Assembly: GCA_017502875.1 (NCBI GenBank)
Contig: JAFVUF010000007.1
Location: 59,130 to 123,129 of the forward strand
DNA from: Clostridia bacterium
GTDB taxonomy: Bacteria > Bacillota > Clostridia > Oscillospirales > CAG-272
Length of the DNA stretch: 64,000 nt
Direction: 5' to 3'
The notes beneath the pieces were generated by a model, which was not told the DNA's origin, searched no databases, and saw only the letters and a program-made list of their open reading frames with translations. The number at the start of each line of letters is the position of its first letter. The first letter of the stretch is position 1. A program made the position numbers and the translations under genes. Shown piece after piece: positions 16,258 through 23,587 of the stretch.

Positions 16258-17295
16258 ATGTTTGATAATCTTGAAAATAGAAGTTTTAAAGTCCTTGGTA
16301 TAGGCGAGGTCATGCTACGCCTTTCGCCTGTTGGAAAGGAACGTATTTCGCACTGCGAGACCTTTGAAAAGAAAGCCGGCGGAAGTGAGCTTAATGTTGT
16401 CTCGGGGCTTTCTATGCTCGGGCTTCGCACGGGTATAATAACCAAGCTTCCGCACAATGAAATAGGTAAGTTCGTAAAACATAAGATACGTTATGCGGGC
16501 ACGAGCGACGATTACATAATTTACGATGAGTCTGATAACAAGCGTCTCGGAGTTTACTATTATGAGAGCGGCGCATATCCGCGGTTGCCTGTGGTATCCT
16601 ATGACCGCGCGGACTCTTCCTTTACCAGGTTTGTTAAGGAGGAGATTTCGGATGATGTATACTCCAGCGCTAATATATTTCACACAAGCGGAATAACGCT
16701 CGGACTTGGAGAGAGTATACGTGAAAACGTTATCGATATGATGAAGTTGTTTAAGAAAAACGGAACGCTTATCTCTTTTGATGTAAACTATCGCGCGGCA
16801 CTTTGGGATGAGCAGACCGCAAAGGAGACCGTAAACAGTATTCTTCCGTACGTTGACATACTGTTTATTTCGGAGGAGACCTTAAGAAGAATGTTCGGTA
16901 AAACGGGCGCTCTCGAGGATATCCACAGAAGCTTTGCCTCGGATCATCCGAATCTCGAGGTCATACTGAGCACCAAGCGCACGGTTATCTCTCCCCAGAA
17001 GCATAGCTTTACGTCTCTTGTATATGATTGCCGAGAAAACAGACATTTTTCAGAGCCTGAATACGAGAACATCGATGTTGTTGATCGCATAGGTTCGGGA
17101 GATGCTTATGTTGCGGGAGCGCTTTACGGGCTTTGCGTTTATCGGGATATCGAGTATGCGGCAAAGTACGGAGACGCTATGGCTGCTCTCAAAGATACTA
17201 TAATGGGAGATATGACCGTTTGCGACCTTAACGATATCAACAGAATAATAAAAGCGCATCTAAGCTCCGGTGTAAAAAGTGAAATGATTCGTTAA
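16258..17295 (+). CDS. PfkB-family sugar kinase, probably 2-keto-3-deoxygluconate kinase
   Basis: 345 residues. It opens with VLGIGEVMLRLSPVG and the PfkB signature 1 region KKAGGSELNVVSGLSMLG, and ends with signature 2 DRIGSGDAYVAGALYGL, where the aspartate is the catalytic base. The spacing and the conserved YYYESGAYPR, FDVNYRAALW and TKR segments resemble KdgK. The reaction would be KDG + ATP to KDPG, the last step before aldolase cleavage in uronate degradation. It follows pcrA by 29 bp and ends just before a pcrA remnant, an odd place for a catabolic gene. Other 2-keto sugars are possible substrates. Confidence 0.8.
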   Translation: MFDNLENRSFKVLGIGEVMLRLSPVGKERISHCETFEKKAGGSELNVVSGLSMLGLRTGIITKLPHNEIGKFVKHKIRYAGTSDDYIIYDESDNKRLGVYYYESGAYPRLPVVSYDRADSSFTRFVKEEISDDVYSSANIFHTSGITLGLGESIRENVIDMMKLFKKNGTLISFDVNYRAALWDEQTAKETVNSILPYVDILFISEETLRRMFGKTGALEDIHRSFASDHPNLEVILSTKRTVISPQKHSFTSLVYDCRENRHFSEPEYENIDVVDRIGSGDAYVAGALYGLCVYRDIEYAAKYGDAMAALKDTIMGDMTVCDLNDINRIIKAHLSSGVKSEMIR

Positions 17296-17310
17296 AAGTG
17301 AAAAATCAGG

Positions 17311-17618
17311 AGCGGAGTGCCGTACAGAGTGCTGGGCGGACTTCGCTTTACTGACAGAAAGGAGGTTAAGGACGTCCTTGCCTACCTCTGTCTTATCAAT
17401 AACCCGTCCAACAACGTACGTCTTATGCGTATCATCAACGAGCCCGCGCTCTCAAGGAGACGTTCGGTATTGGCGATACGGTTAAGCACCCTGTGTTTGG
17501 TATAGGTGTCATTATGGGAGTTACTCCGGCAGGACCTGATATTCTGTACGAGATAGCCTTTGACAGTGTTGGAACCAAAAAGATGATGGGAAACTACGCC
17601 AAAATGACACGCGCGTAA
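17311..17618 (+). pseudogene. Decayed, internally deleted second copy of pcrA
   Basis: Two blocks of pcrA are joined. Block 1 (about 17311-17445) matches pcrA around 15106-15236 (VPYRVLGGLRFTDRKEVKD). Block 2 (about 17452-17618) matches the pcrA tail around 16058-16228 (KETF, GDTVKHPVFG, ILYEIAFDSVGTKKMMGNYA). The blocks are in different frames, so there is no intact product. About 800 bp of the parent between the blocks is missing. Most base differences to the intact gene are at third codon positions, so the source copy evolved as a working gene before it was cut. Confidence 0.9.
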
Positions 17619-17658
17619 GAAGTAATCTGATATTGAATTTTTATAGAGCCTTTCTTAA

Positions 17659-17693
17659 AAAACGGACTGCCGAATTTCGGCAGTCCGTTTTGT
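17659..17693. terminator. Bidirectional intrinsic terminator
   Basis: A near-perfect 33-nt palindrome with core ACGGACTGCCGAA and TTCGGCAGTCCGT, flanked by A-run and T-run. It lies between the plus-strand pcrA remnant and the minus-strand peptidoglycan-binding operon and can serve both. Confidence 0.85.
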
Positions 17694-17741
17694 GTGAAGA
17701 AGCATTGATTGAATAATATTTTTGAGGAGATTTCTGAGCTC

Positions 17742-18269
17742 TTATAAGAATCCTTCCGTTTGCCTTGCGAGCTTGATAAGGGAGTTCCAAAGTGGAATAT
17801 CAACCTTACCCGTTTCGGTTACACAAAGGTTTTTTTGCAGTAATTTTACCGCGATTTCGGTTTGTGGGTCAAATCTTCCGCTTGCCTCGACGAAAAATCT
17901 GTCGTCTTTAAGTGATAGCTCGCGGAGCAGGAGCTGGAGCGCGTATACGTCGTCGAATTCATCTCCCGGAGACATTACGCCGCCCTCGTACTTCTCGAAT
18001 TTAGGGTGCAGTCCGAGCGCCTCAGCGGAGGTGATAATATCGGTGTATACACTGAATATAAGGTCAAAGGTCGCTTTGTCAAGCTCGCCCGTAGCGCTGA
18101 CTCCGTACGCGTTTTGAATATCGCTTACCGCGCGACGTGTTTCGTCGCCGTATATTCCGTCGATAAAAACGGGGGTTATTCTGTCATCGCGCCGTGAAAT
18201 TTCACGAAGCCAGCCTTGTACCCGACGTATGCTCTCACGGGTATCACCCATATAAAAAATTCCGTCCAT
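17742..18269 (-). CDS. Peptidoglycan-binding-domain protein, two repeats
   Basis: 175 residues made of two PG_binding_1-type repeats. The first spans roughly residues 9-60 (IRRVQGWLREISRRDDRITPV then DGIYGDETRRAVSDIQNAYGV), the second residues 85-160 (DVYALQLLLRELSLKDDRF then FDPQTEIAVKLLQKNLCV). No signal peptide or enzyme domain is present. Its gene is 11 bp behind the larger protein of the same operon, and the repeat type is the same. Probably a spore-coat, cortex or envelope partner of that protein (inference). Confidence 0.78.
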   Translation of the reverse strand: MDGIFYMGDTRESIRRVQGWLREISRRDDRITPVFIDGIYGDETRRAVSDIQNAYGVSATGELDKATFDLIFSVYTDIITSAEALGLHPKFEKYEGGVMSPGDEFDDVYALQLLLRELSLKDDRFFVEASGRFDPQTEIAVKLLQKNLCVTETGKVDIPLWNSLIKLARQTEGFL

Positions 18270-18280
18270 TAGCTGTTAGT

Positions 18281-19690
18281 TCAGGAACCGATAAACTGTC
18301 CGTTCTGAACCGTTCCTCCTTTCACGAGGTCGTTATAAAGGCTTCCTACCGCTTCCCACGTGGAGAGTCCGACAATGCCGTCGGGGGTAAGTCCGAAGCG
18401 GCTTTGAAATGCCGTTACCGAGGCTCTTGTCGCCGGACCGAACACGCCGTCCGCATTAACGGAGGGGATTTCGGGATAGGTTGCGGAGATGACGTTTAGA
18501 TACTCCTGCAAGGCGGACACAAATTCGTTGCTCTGTCCCTCTGTCAAGGGAAATCCCGGATAGGGGCGCGCTATTCCAACGAACTGAGAGTCGGGAAGCG
18601 AGTTTATATACCCCCTGTATACGTCGTAAAGCAGAGAGTAGGTAGCCTCGTCAATCGCACCCGTAACGCCTAGTCCGTAGATTTCCTGAAAGGCTCGGGT
18701 AGCGGAAGCGGTGTTTTCGCCGTAGATACCGTCAACAGCTATTACGGGTATTCTATTGTCAAAATTCGCAACGTATTGAAGCAGATACTGAACAACTCTG
18801 ACGCCGTTTCCGCTTGAGCCTATGCTAAGCTGTTCGGGGAACTGCCTTGATATTTCTTCAAGAGTAAGACCCTCGGAATCCAGCTCGCTGAGTCGCTTGA
18901 CGCCGTTATATATCTGCTGAATTCTGTACCAGGTGGCATTTCCTACTATGCCGTCCTCGCTGAGATTGAATATTCGTTGAAATTCTCTTACCGCGTCCTC
19001 GGTGCTTGCCTCGTAAATTCCGTTTACGTTGCTTATTTTAGGGATAGCGGGATAGTTAGAGCTTATGCGGTTAAGGCGGACCTGTATGCTTTTTACGTCG
19101 TCTCCCGTGCTTCCGAGAAGGAGAGGCCGCGGAGGTACGCTTGCCGTAATCGCCGCCACGGGTGCGTTTGAAACGATATTGATATCGTCTCCGTAGTAGT
19201 TTTGTAGTATTGCGTAGGGCGTCAAGCCCTGCTCGGCAAGCGGAACTGTTCCCCACTGAGAAAGTCCGTCGCAGGTGCTTGTGGTTCCGTTGCAATACTG
19301 AGTAAATAGAGGCTCAACCGAGCCTTGACGCACTACGTAGCTATTGAAGATACCGTCAACTATTTGGCTGATGTTCTCGAAGATGTCTCGCTCCGGCACG
19401 AAATATTGGTCAAAGGCGGTGGAGTTTGTGATGTCGAAATCGTAGCCGCGGGAACGATAAAACTCGGTATATATCCTATTGAGTACAAAGGATATCTGCG
19501 CGTAAATATTTGCTCTGATGGCACTTTCGGGCCAGGTTGGGTATATTTCGCTTGACGCTACGTTTTTTACGTAGTCGATGAACGGCACCGTAACGTTTCT
19601 TGCCGCCTCGGTAGGTCTGCCGAGGTGAACGGTTACGGTTTCGGGTATCACGGGTAACGGGGCGTTTGTCATAATAGCTTCTCCTTTCAA
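18281..19690 (-). CDS. SpoIID-like domain with C-terminal peptidoglycan-binding repeats
   Basis: 469 residues. The N-terminal ~150 residues read like a SpoIID/LytB domain: VTVHLGRP...VTVPFIDYVKNVASSEIYPTWPE, then AIRANIYAQISFVLNRIYTE, and RGYDFDITNSTAFDQ. This matches the conserved 'eYvkgVvaaEmp-sw-peAlkAqaiaaRty' pattern, although the catalytic arrangement of true SpoIID lytic transglycosylases is changed (AQISFVLNR in place of AARTYAL). Three PG_binding_1 repeats follow, with motifs NGIYEASTEDAVREFQ, DGIYGENTASATRAFQ and DGVFGPATRASVTAFQ. No signal peptide. Its start overlaps the upstream gene by 4 bp, so translation is coupled. Confidence 0.75.
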   Translation of the reverse strand: MKGEAIMTNAPLPVIPETVTVHLGRPTEAARNVTVPFIDYVKNVASSEIYPTWPESAIRANIYAQISFVLNRIYTEFYRSRGYDFDITNSTAFDQYFVPERDIFENISQIVDGIFNSYVVRQGSVEPLFTQYCNGTTSTCDGLSQWGTVPLAEQGLTPYAILQNYYGDDINIVSNAPVAAITASVPPRPLLLGSTGDDVKSIQVRLNRISSNYPAIPKISNVNGIYEASTEDAVREFQRIFNLSEDGIVGNATWYRIQQIYNGVKRLSELDSEGLTLEEISRQFPEQLSIGSSGNGVRVVQYLLQYVANFDNRIPVIAVDGIYGENTASATRAFQEIYGLGVTGAIDEATYSLLYDVYRGYINSLPDSQFVGIARPYPGFPLTEGQSNEFVSALQEYLNVISATYPEIPSVNADGVFGPATRASVTAFQSRFGLTPDGIVGLSTWEAVGSLYNDLVKGGTVQNGQFIGS

Positions 19691-20064
19691 AGTGCCGGAG
19701 GCTCGCCCTCAGTGAAGGTGATGCTCTCGTTTCTCGACCCCTCAGGCAGAGGAAGCATTTCTACGGGCTGGATAGAGGTTATTCCGGGGTATATCGGTAC
19801 GTTAAGGTTACGGACGCTTGCGTACCCCTCCTTGTCGGTTTCAATGTTGTAGCTGTAAAACGGCGGCTCGGCAGCTCCGGGAGTTTCGGAGTTAGCGAGG
19901 GGAGGAGCCGCCACGCGAAGCCTTGGCGTACGTCCGCTTCTGTCGGTAAACTCGACGTAAAGAATATTGCCGTTTGCGTCCTTTACGGTTACGACGGCGT
20001 TTTCAACGGGCAACGCTCCGCCCGCTGTTTTTACGGTTACTACTATGTATCCGCTTTCGTTCAT
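19687..20064 (-). CDS. Carboxypeptidase-regulatory-like (Ig-like) domain protein
   Basis: 125 residues with a transthyretin/CarboxypepD_reg-like beta sandwich: GYIVVTVKTAGGALPVENAVVTVKD, then ANGNILYVEFTDRSGRT, a proline-rich insert, and ETDKEGYASVRNLNVPIYPG. No signal peptide or catalytic residues. It is the first gene of the three-gene operon and overlaps the SpoIID-like gene by 4 bp. It could be a structural adaptor for the two peptidoglycan-binding proteins (inference). Confidence 0.72.
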   Translation of the reverse strand: MNESGYIVVTVKTAGGALPVENAVVTVKDANGNILYVEFTDRSGRTPRLRVAAPPLANSETPGAAEPPFYSYNIETDKEGYASVRNLNVPIYPGITSIQPVEMLPLPEGSRNESITFTEGEPPAL

Positions 20065-20253
20065 ATTATGACCGTTCCTTTCATTTTTTGTGGTTACGAC
20101 ATAATATGCAAAAGCGGCAGTATCGGTGAAAAAAACGAAAATTTCTTATTTAAAGTTTCGTCCACCTTTTCAAAGGTGGCGAGGTGGATGGGCGAGCAGC
20201 CCTCCTCGCTCGTCGCAACGAGCGAAATGCTCCTAAATGAGCTTTTCTTTTTG

Positions 20254-20296
20254 TAACTTTTTCTTTGGGCTCTGCTTTCGGCCAAAGAAAAAGTTA
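20254..20296. repeat. Long perfect palindrome in an intergenic hairpin cluster
   Basis: Arms TAACTTTTTCTTTGG (20254-20268) and its exact complement (20282-20296) surround a 13-nt loop. Just to the left are further hairpins, including CCACCTTT-TC-AAAGGTGG near 20161-20178. The 334-bp gap 20065-20398 holds no gene. Confidence 0.7.
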
Positions 20297-20325
20297 TCAC
20301 GCAGGGCGCGCGACTGAAATTAAAA

Positions 20326-20361
20326 AACAACCCGAAAACCGTAAAACACGATTTTCGGGTT
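20326..20361 (-). terminator. Terminator of the sugar isomerase gene
   Basis: Stem AACCCGAAAA (20329-20338) with TTTTCGGGTT (20352-20361). Read on the minus strand it is followed by GTTTTTTAAT, as expected for an intrinsic terminator of the gene ending at 20399. Confidence 0.75.
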
Positions 20362-20398
20362 ATATTATTGTACTTAAACTCGCGAAAGCCATCGCGTG

Positions 20399-21220
20399 TT
20401 AAAAGCCTAAGCTCTTTAAGTAATTACGGGACATCTCGGCGGCCTCAAGAGAGGTCTGCTCGCCGGGATCGTCCTGCTCAACTATAAGGTACTCAGCTCC
20501 GCTTTTTATTGCCGCGGTGATGACGGTGGGAATGTCCTGCCTGCCGTAGCCTACGGGACGGAACGCAAACGAGGACGGCTCCTCTGTGCTCTCTTCAAGA
20601 CCGATTAGGTTATACATATTAGCGCTCTTTACGCCCGTGAAGTCCTTTAAATGCAAAACAGGACAGCGGCCTGCGTACTTTTTGATGTATGCGGCAGGGT
20701 CCTCGCCCGCTACCTTTACCCAGCAGCAGTCAAGCTCGGTCTGGAGCTCCGGAATGGAATCGTACATATCGTCAAGCGCGTACTTGCCGTTTGCGAGCTT
20801 GATGAACTCGAAATCGTGGTTGTGGTAAAGCAGAGTGATTCCGTTTTCCATAAACCTCTTAGCAAAATTCGCGATGTTTTTAAGAGTAATATGATAGTTC
20901 GCGCCGCCCGCCCTGTCGTTCTCGCCAAGATAAGGAACGGCTAAGTACTTTACACCGAGCGTTTTGTAGTCGGAAATAACCTTATCAAGCTCGGCTACCA
21001 TCTGAGCGTAGGGAACGTGAGCGCAGATAGCGGTAAGTCCCGCCTCGTCAAGAGCCGCCTTGAAGTCGGCGGCGGTGTAGGAGTATAGGCCTGCCGGCTC
21101 GACGTAATCGTAGCCCATATCCTTAATCTTTTTAAGAGTTCCTTTTAGGTCGTTTTGGAGAAAATCACGTACGGAGTAGAGCTGAAGTCCCACGGGGAGA
21201 GTTTTTTTGAATTTTAACAT
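20399..21220 (-). CDS. Sugar phosphate isomerase/epimerase (xylose-isomerase-like TIM barrel)
   Basis: 273 residues. LPVGLQLYSVRDFLQNDLKGT, GYDYVEPAGLYSYT, the metal-region LLYHNHDFEF, LDCCWVKVAGEDPAAYI and VLHLKDF are the characteristic strands and metal ligands of AP-endonuclease-2-type sugar isomerases such as IolE/IolI homologues. Cytosolic. The family handles inositols, hexuloses and keto-sugars, and the substrate cannot be told. It is monocistronic, with a terminator 40 bp downstream. Confidence 0.88.
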   Translation of the reverse strand: MLKFKKTLPVGLQLYSVRDFLQNDLKGTLKKIKDMGYDYVEPAGLYSYTAADFKAALDEAGLTAICAHVPYAQMVAELDKVISDYKTLGVKYLAVPYLGENDRAGGANYHITLKNIANFAKRFMENGITLLYHNHDFEFIKLANGKYALDDMYDSIPELQTELDCCWVKVAGEDPAAYIKKYAGRCPVLHLKDFTGVKSANMYNLIGLEESTEEPSSFAFRPVGYGRQDIPTVITAAIKSGAEYLIVEQDDPGEQTSLEAAEMSRNYLKSLGF

Positions 21221-21250
21221 AAATATTATCCTCCGATATCTAAAAACATC

Positions 21251-21279
21251 TTGAAAAATCGCCGCTCAGGGTATATAAT
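21251..21279 (+). promoter_or_regulatory. Promoter of cinA
   Basis: TTGAAA (21251-21256) and TATAAT (21274-21279) with a 17-bp spacer, leaving a leader of roughly 85 nt before the cinA ATG at 21373. Confidence 0.75.
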
Positions 21280-21372
21280 TATTTAGAGGGGCGGCAACTG
21301 ATGTAAGTATATCACATTTTTACCGTTAAATCAACCGCCTTCTGCAATTTTTTTGCTTTATGGGAGAAAAAT

Positions 21373-22614
21373 ATGAAAATAAGAAACGCTGAAATACTGT
21401 GCGTAGGTACGGAAATACTTATCGGAGATATCGTAAACACTAACGCCGCTTTTATATCGGAAAAGCTTGCTCTTATGGGGATAAGCCAATACTATCAGGC
21501 GGCGGTGGGCGACAATCCCGTCCGTCTTGAAAACGCTATCCGCGAGGCGCTTGGGCGCTGCGACCTGCTTATTATGAGTGGCGGTCTTGGCCCTACCTAC
21601 GACGATCTCACGAAGGAGACGGCGGCAAAATGTATGGGCAGGCGTCTTGTTTTAAATGAGGAAGCTCTTGAAAATATCAAGAAAATCTTTGCGTTCAGGG
21701 GTAAGGAAATGACCCGCAACAACGAAAAGCAGGCGTATATCCCCGAAGGCTCGACTGTTTTTCAGAACGGGGCGGGGACCGCGCCCGGCTGCGCTATTGA
21801 GGATTTTGAAAACGGGAAAATAATAATCATGCTTCCGGGTCCTCCTTTTGAGCTTAAAAAGATGTTCTCCGAGCAGGTTATGCCGTATCTTACGCGATTT
21901 ACCGATAAGCATTTTGTTAGTAAAAACGTCAATATATTCGGTATGGGTGAAAGCGAGGTCGAAAGTCGCTTGAAGGGGTTTATGGAGGACTCGGTAAATC
22001 CCAGCATAGCTCCGTACTGCGGAGACGGAGAGGTAAGGCTGCGCGTTACGGCGTCGTCAAAGACGGTGGAGGAGTGCGAATCGCTGGTTACGGGTGCGAT
22101 TGAACGCATAAAAGCAAGCGAGGTCGGTAGCGTAATATACGGCGTTGATACCACACTTGCGAGGGCGCTTGTCGATAAACTTTCAGCTTTTAAAAAGACC
22201 GTTGCGGTAGCCGAATCCTGTACGGGAGGACTGATATCGAAACGAATCACGGACGTTTCGGGAAGCTCGGCTGTGCTTGGCTACGGAGTGGTAACCTACG
22301 CAAACGAAGCAAAGGTCAAGCTGCTTTCTGTGAAGCCCGAAACCCTTGAAAAGTACGGCGCAGTATCCGAACATACGGCAAGGGAAATGGCTTTGGGAGT
22401 AAGAGCGATATCCGGCTCGGATATCGGAATAGCAACCACGGGTATCGCGGGGCCGGGCGGCGGAACGGCGGAAAAGCCCGTTGGATTAGTCTATCTCGGT
22501 GTCGCGAGTGATAAGGGTGTTCGTGTTATCAAGCTTATGCTTAAAGGAGATCGCGACAGAGTTCGTGTTCTCGCCTCGTCAAACGCTCTTGCGGAGGCGC
22601 TTCGGGAAATATAA
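21373..22614 (+). CDS. cinA: CinA family protein, nicotinamide-nucleotide amidase / pyrophosphatase
   Basis: 413 residues, full length. The N-terminal molybdopterin-binding-like domain opens with AEILCVGTEILIGDIVNTNA and includes MSGGLGPTYDDLTKE. The C-terminal amidase domain shows VAVAESCTGGLISKRITDVSGSS and TTGIAGPGGGTAEKPVGLV. It recycles NMN and removes oxidised pyridine nucleotides; in some Firmicutes it is linked to competence. It ends in a large hairpin at about 22627-22664. Confidence 0.95.
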   Translation: MKIRNAEILCVGTEILIGDIVNTNAAFISEKLALMGISQYYQAAVGDNPVRLENAIREALGRCDLLIMSGGLGPTYDDLTKETAAKCMGRRLVLNEEALENIKKIFAFRGKEMTRNNEKQAYIPEGSTVFQNGAGTAPGCAIEDFENGKIIIMLPGPPFELKKMFSEQVMPYLTRFTDKHFVSKNVNIFGMGESEVESRLKGFMEDSVNPSIAPYCGDGEVRLRVTASSKTVEECESLVTGAIERIKASEVGSVIYGVDTTLARALVDKLSAFKKTVAVAESCTGGLISKRITDVSGSSAVLGYGVVTYANEAKVKLLSVKPETLEKYGAVSEHTAREMALGVRAISGSDIGIATTGIAGPGGGTAEKPVGLVYLGVASDKGVRVIKLMLKGDRDRVRVLASSNALAEALREI

Positions 22615-22626
22615 GCGGATATAAAA

Positions 22627-22668
22627 ATGGGGCCGAGCCACGAAGGTGGTTCAGTCCCATTTACTTTT
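22627..22668 (+). terminator. Hairpin behind cinA
   Basis: AAATGGG pairs with CCCATTT, and inside it GAGCCAC pairs with GTGGTTC, giving a long two-part stem followed by a short T-rich stretch. Probably the cinA terminator. Confidence 0.55.
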
Positions 22669-22703
22669 TAAAGTGCCCCGCCGCGCCGTGTACGAAAATA
22701 ATG

Positions 22704-22883
22704 AAAACCCTGCTCACGCAAGGCGGTGTCCTGTCGGGTATTTTGGGCTACCAACGTCTTTTAGCTCCGCGCTAACGGGGGAGTAAAAGGAGGTCTGCAC
22801 TCCTATACGCGAACCCGGACTCCATTAATTTGTTGTAGGTTCCACTTGAAATTCGTAAGCACGCACGCCGCAGGAGGGTTTTT
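22704..22883 (+). ncRNA. Probable 6S RNA (strand uncertain)
   Basis: A 180-nt unit closed by its ends: AAAACCCT (22704-22711) pairs with AGGGTTTT (22875-22882). Further paired segments lie inside (GGCGGTGT with ACGCACGCC, then CTACCAACG with TTGTTGTAG). Between them are two facing unpaired stretches, one containing GGGTATTTTGGG, the other GTTCCACTTGAAATTCG. A long rod with a central bubble and a length near 180 nt is the 6S architecture that traps sigma-A RNA polymerase. GGCGGTGT resembles the conserved 5' part of many 6S RNAs. An AT-rich -10-like stretch at 22692-22702 favours the plus strand, but the near-symmetric structure does not exclude the minus strand. Confidence 0.55.
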
Positions 22884-23057
22884 GCTACGCAAAAACACGA
22901 ATTTTGTTCCGTGCCGTACATTATGGCACGGCTTTGCTGACGCAAAGACACAAAATTCTTTTGTAAGACGGAGGTTTTGCTAAAGCTTTTTACGTCCCGC
23001 CTCGTCCTCCGAAATTTTATTCGGATCAGGGAAGTTGTTTTTGCTGCGGCAAAAACA
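22879..23057. repeat. Three related short palindromes around a GC-rich hairpin
   Basis: TTTTTGCTACGCAAAAACA (22879-22897), CTTTGCTGACGCAAAGACA (22932-22950) and TTTTTGCTGCGGCAAAAACA (23038-23057) share the form TTTGC-N-GCAAA followed by ACA. Between the first two lies CCGTGCC...GGCACGG (22909-22931) and a pair GAATTTTG / CAAAATTC. The stems vary together on both sides. The last unit touches the stop codon of the DUF1292 gene. Confidence 0.6.
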
Positions 23058-23351
23058 TTACGCGTCGTAGTCAGTGTCCATGAACATATCGTCGAATATG
23101 TCCGCTACCTTATCAAACTCATCGTCGTCGTCAACGCTTTCCAGCATATCCTCGCCGTTTTCATCGGTAACGACCTTTAGTATTACGTACTCCTCGCTGC
23201 CGTCCTCTATCGGTATCATAGCGTAGTAGATAGAGCCGTCCATCTCGGTCTCGCCGATAAGCTCGAATTTGCTCTCCTTACCGCTTTCATCGGTGAGAAG
23301 GAATATCTCGGGCTCGTCGTTTTCGTCTAAAAGATTCTTTTCGTCTGCCAT
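23058..23351 (-). CDS. DUF1292 (YrzB-like) protein
   Basis: 97 residues, very acidic. The core EIFLLTDESGKESKFELIG, then YYAMIPIEDGSEEYVILKVVTDENGED, is the DUF1292 pattern of a small beta-rich cytosolic protein widespread in Firmicutes, usually encoded near alaS-ruvX. That neighbourhood is not present here. Function unknown. Confidence 0.88.
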   Translation of the reverse strand: MADEKNLLDENDEPEIFLLTDESGKESKFELIGETEMDGSIYYAMIPIEDGSEEYVILKVVTDENGEDMLESVDDDDEFDKVADIFDDMFMDTDYDA

Positions 23352-23499
23352 TTTTGGTCTCCGTTTCGATTGGTTATTTTTTAGTGTTTTGAGCTTACTT
23401 ATATTTTATACCATTTTTCCGTTTTTGTCAACAGGAAAGTTTATCTTGGCGTTTTAAAAATCATTGTCCTTGTTTTTTGTAAAAAATAAAAAAATCTAC

Positions 23500-23528
23500 T
23501 TGCAAAAAAAAGCCGTATATGATATAAT
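23500..23528 (+). promoter_or_regulatory. Promoter of cysE-cysS
   Basis: TTGCAA (23500-23505), 17-bp spacer and TATAAT (23523-23528). The leader to the cysE start at 23588 is only about 55 nt, too short for a T-box, and no T-box or S-box motif was seen. Confidence 0.75.
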
Positions 23529-23587
23529 AATAAGGAATATTGCTTTTTTACAGGCAAAATATAGGGATTACGGAGGTGCTTTTCTGT

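Noticed and set aside
17641-17693. Possible sixth copy of the dispersed module (TTTTTATAGAGCC then TTTCTTAAAAAACGG)
   Set aside because: Similarity is weak, the AGC hairpin arms do not pair well and the downstream structure is an ordinary bidirectional terminator.
22627-23057. CRISPR-like array suggested by repeated palindromes
   Set aside because: Units are not evenly spaced, are not identical and no cas gene is present.
23529-23587. T-box riboswitch before cysE-cysS
   Set aside because: The leader is under 60 nt and contains neither the T-box sequence nor a specifier stem.
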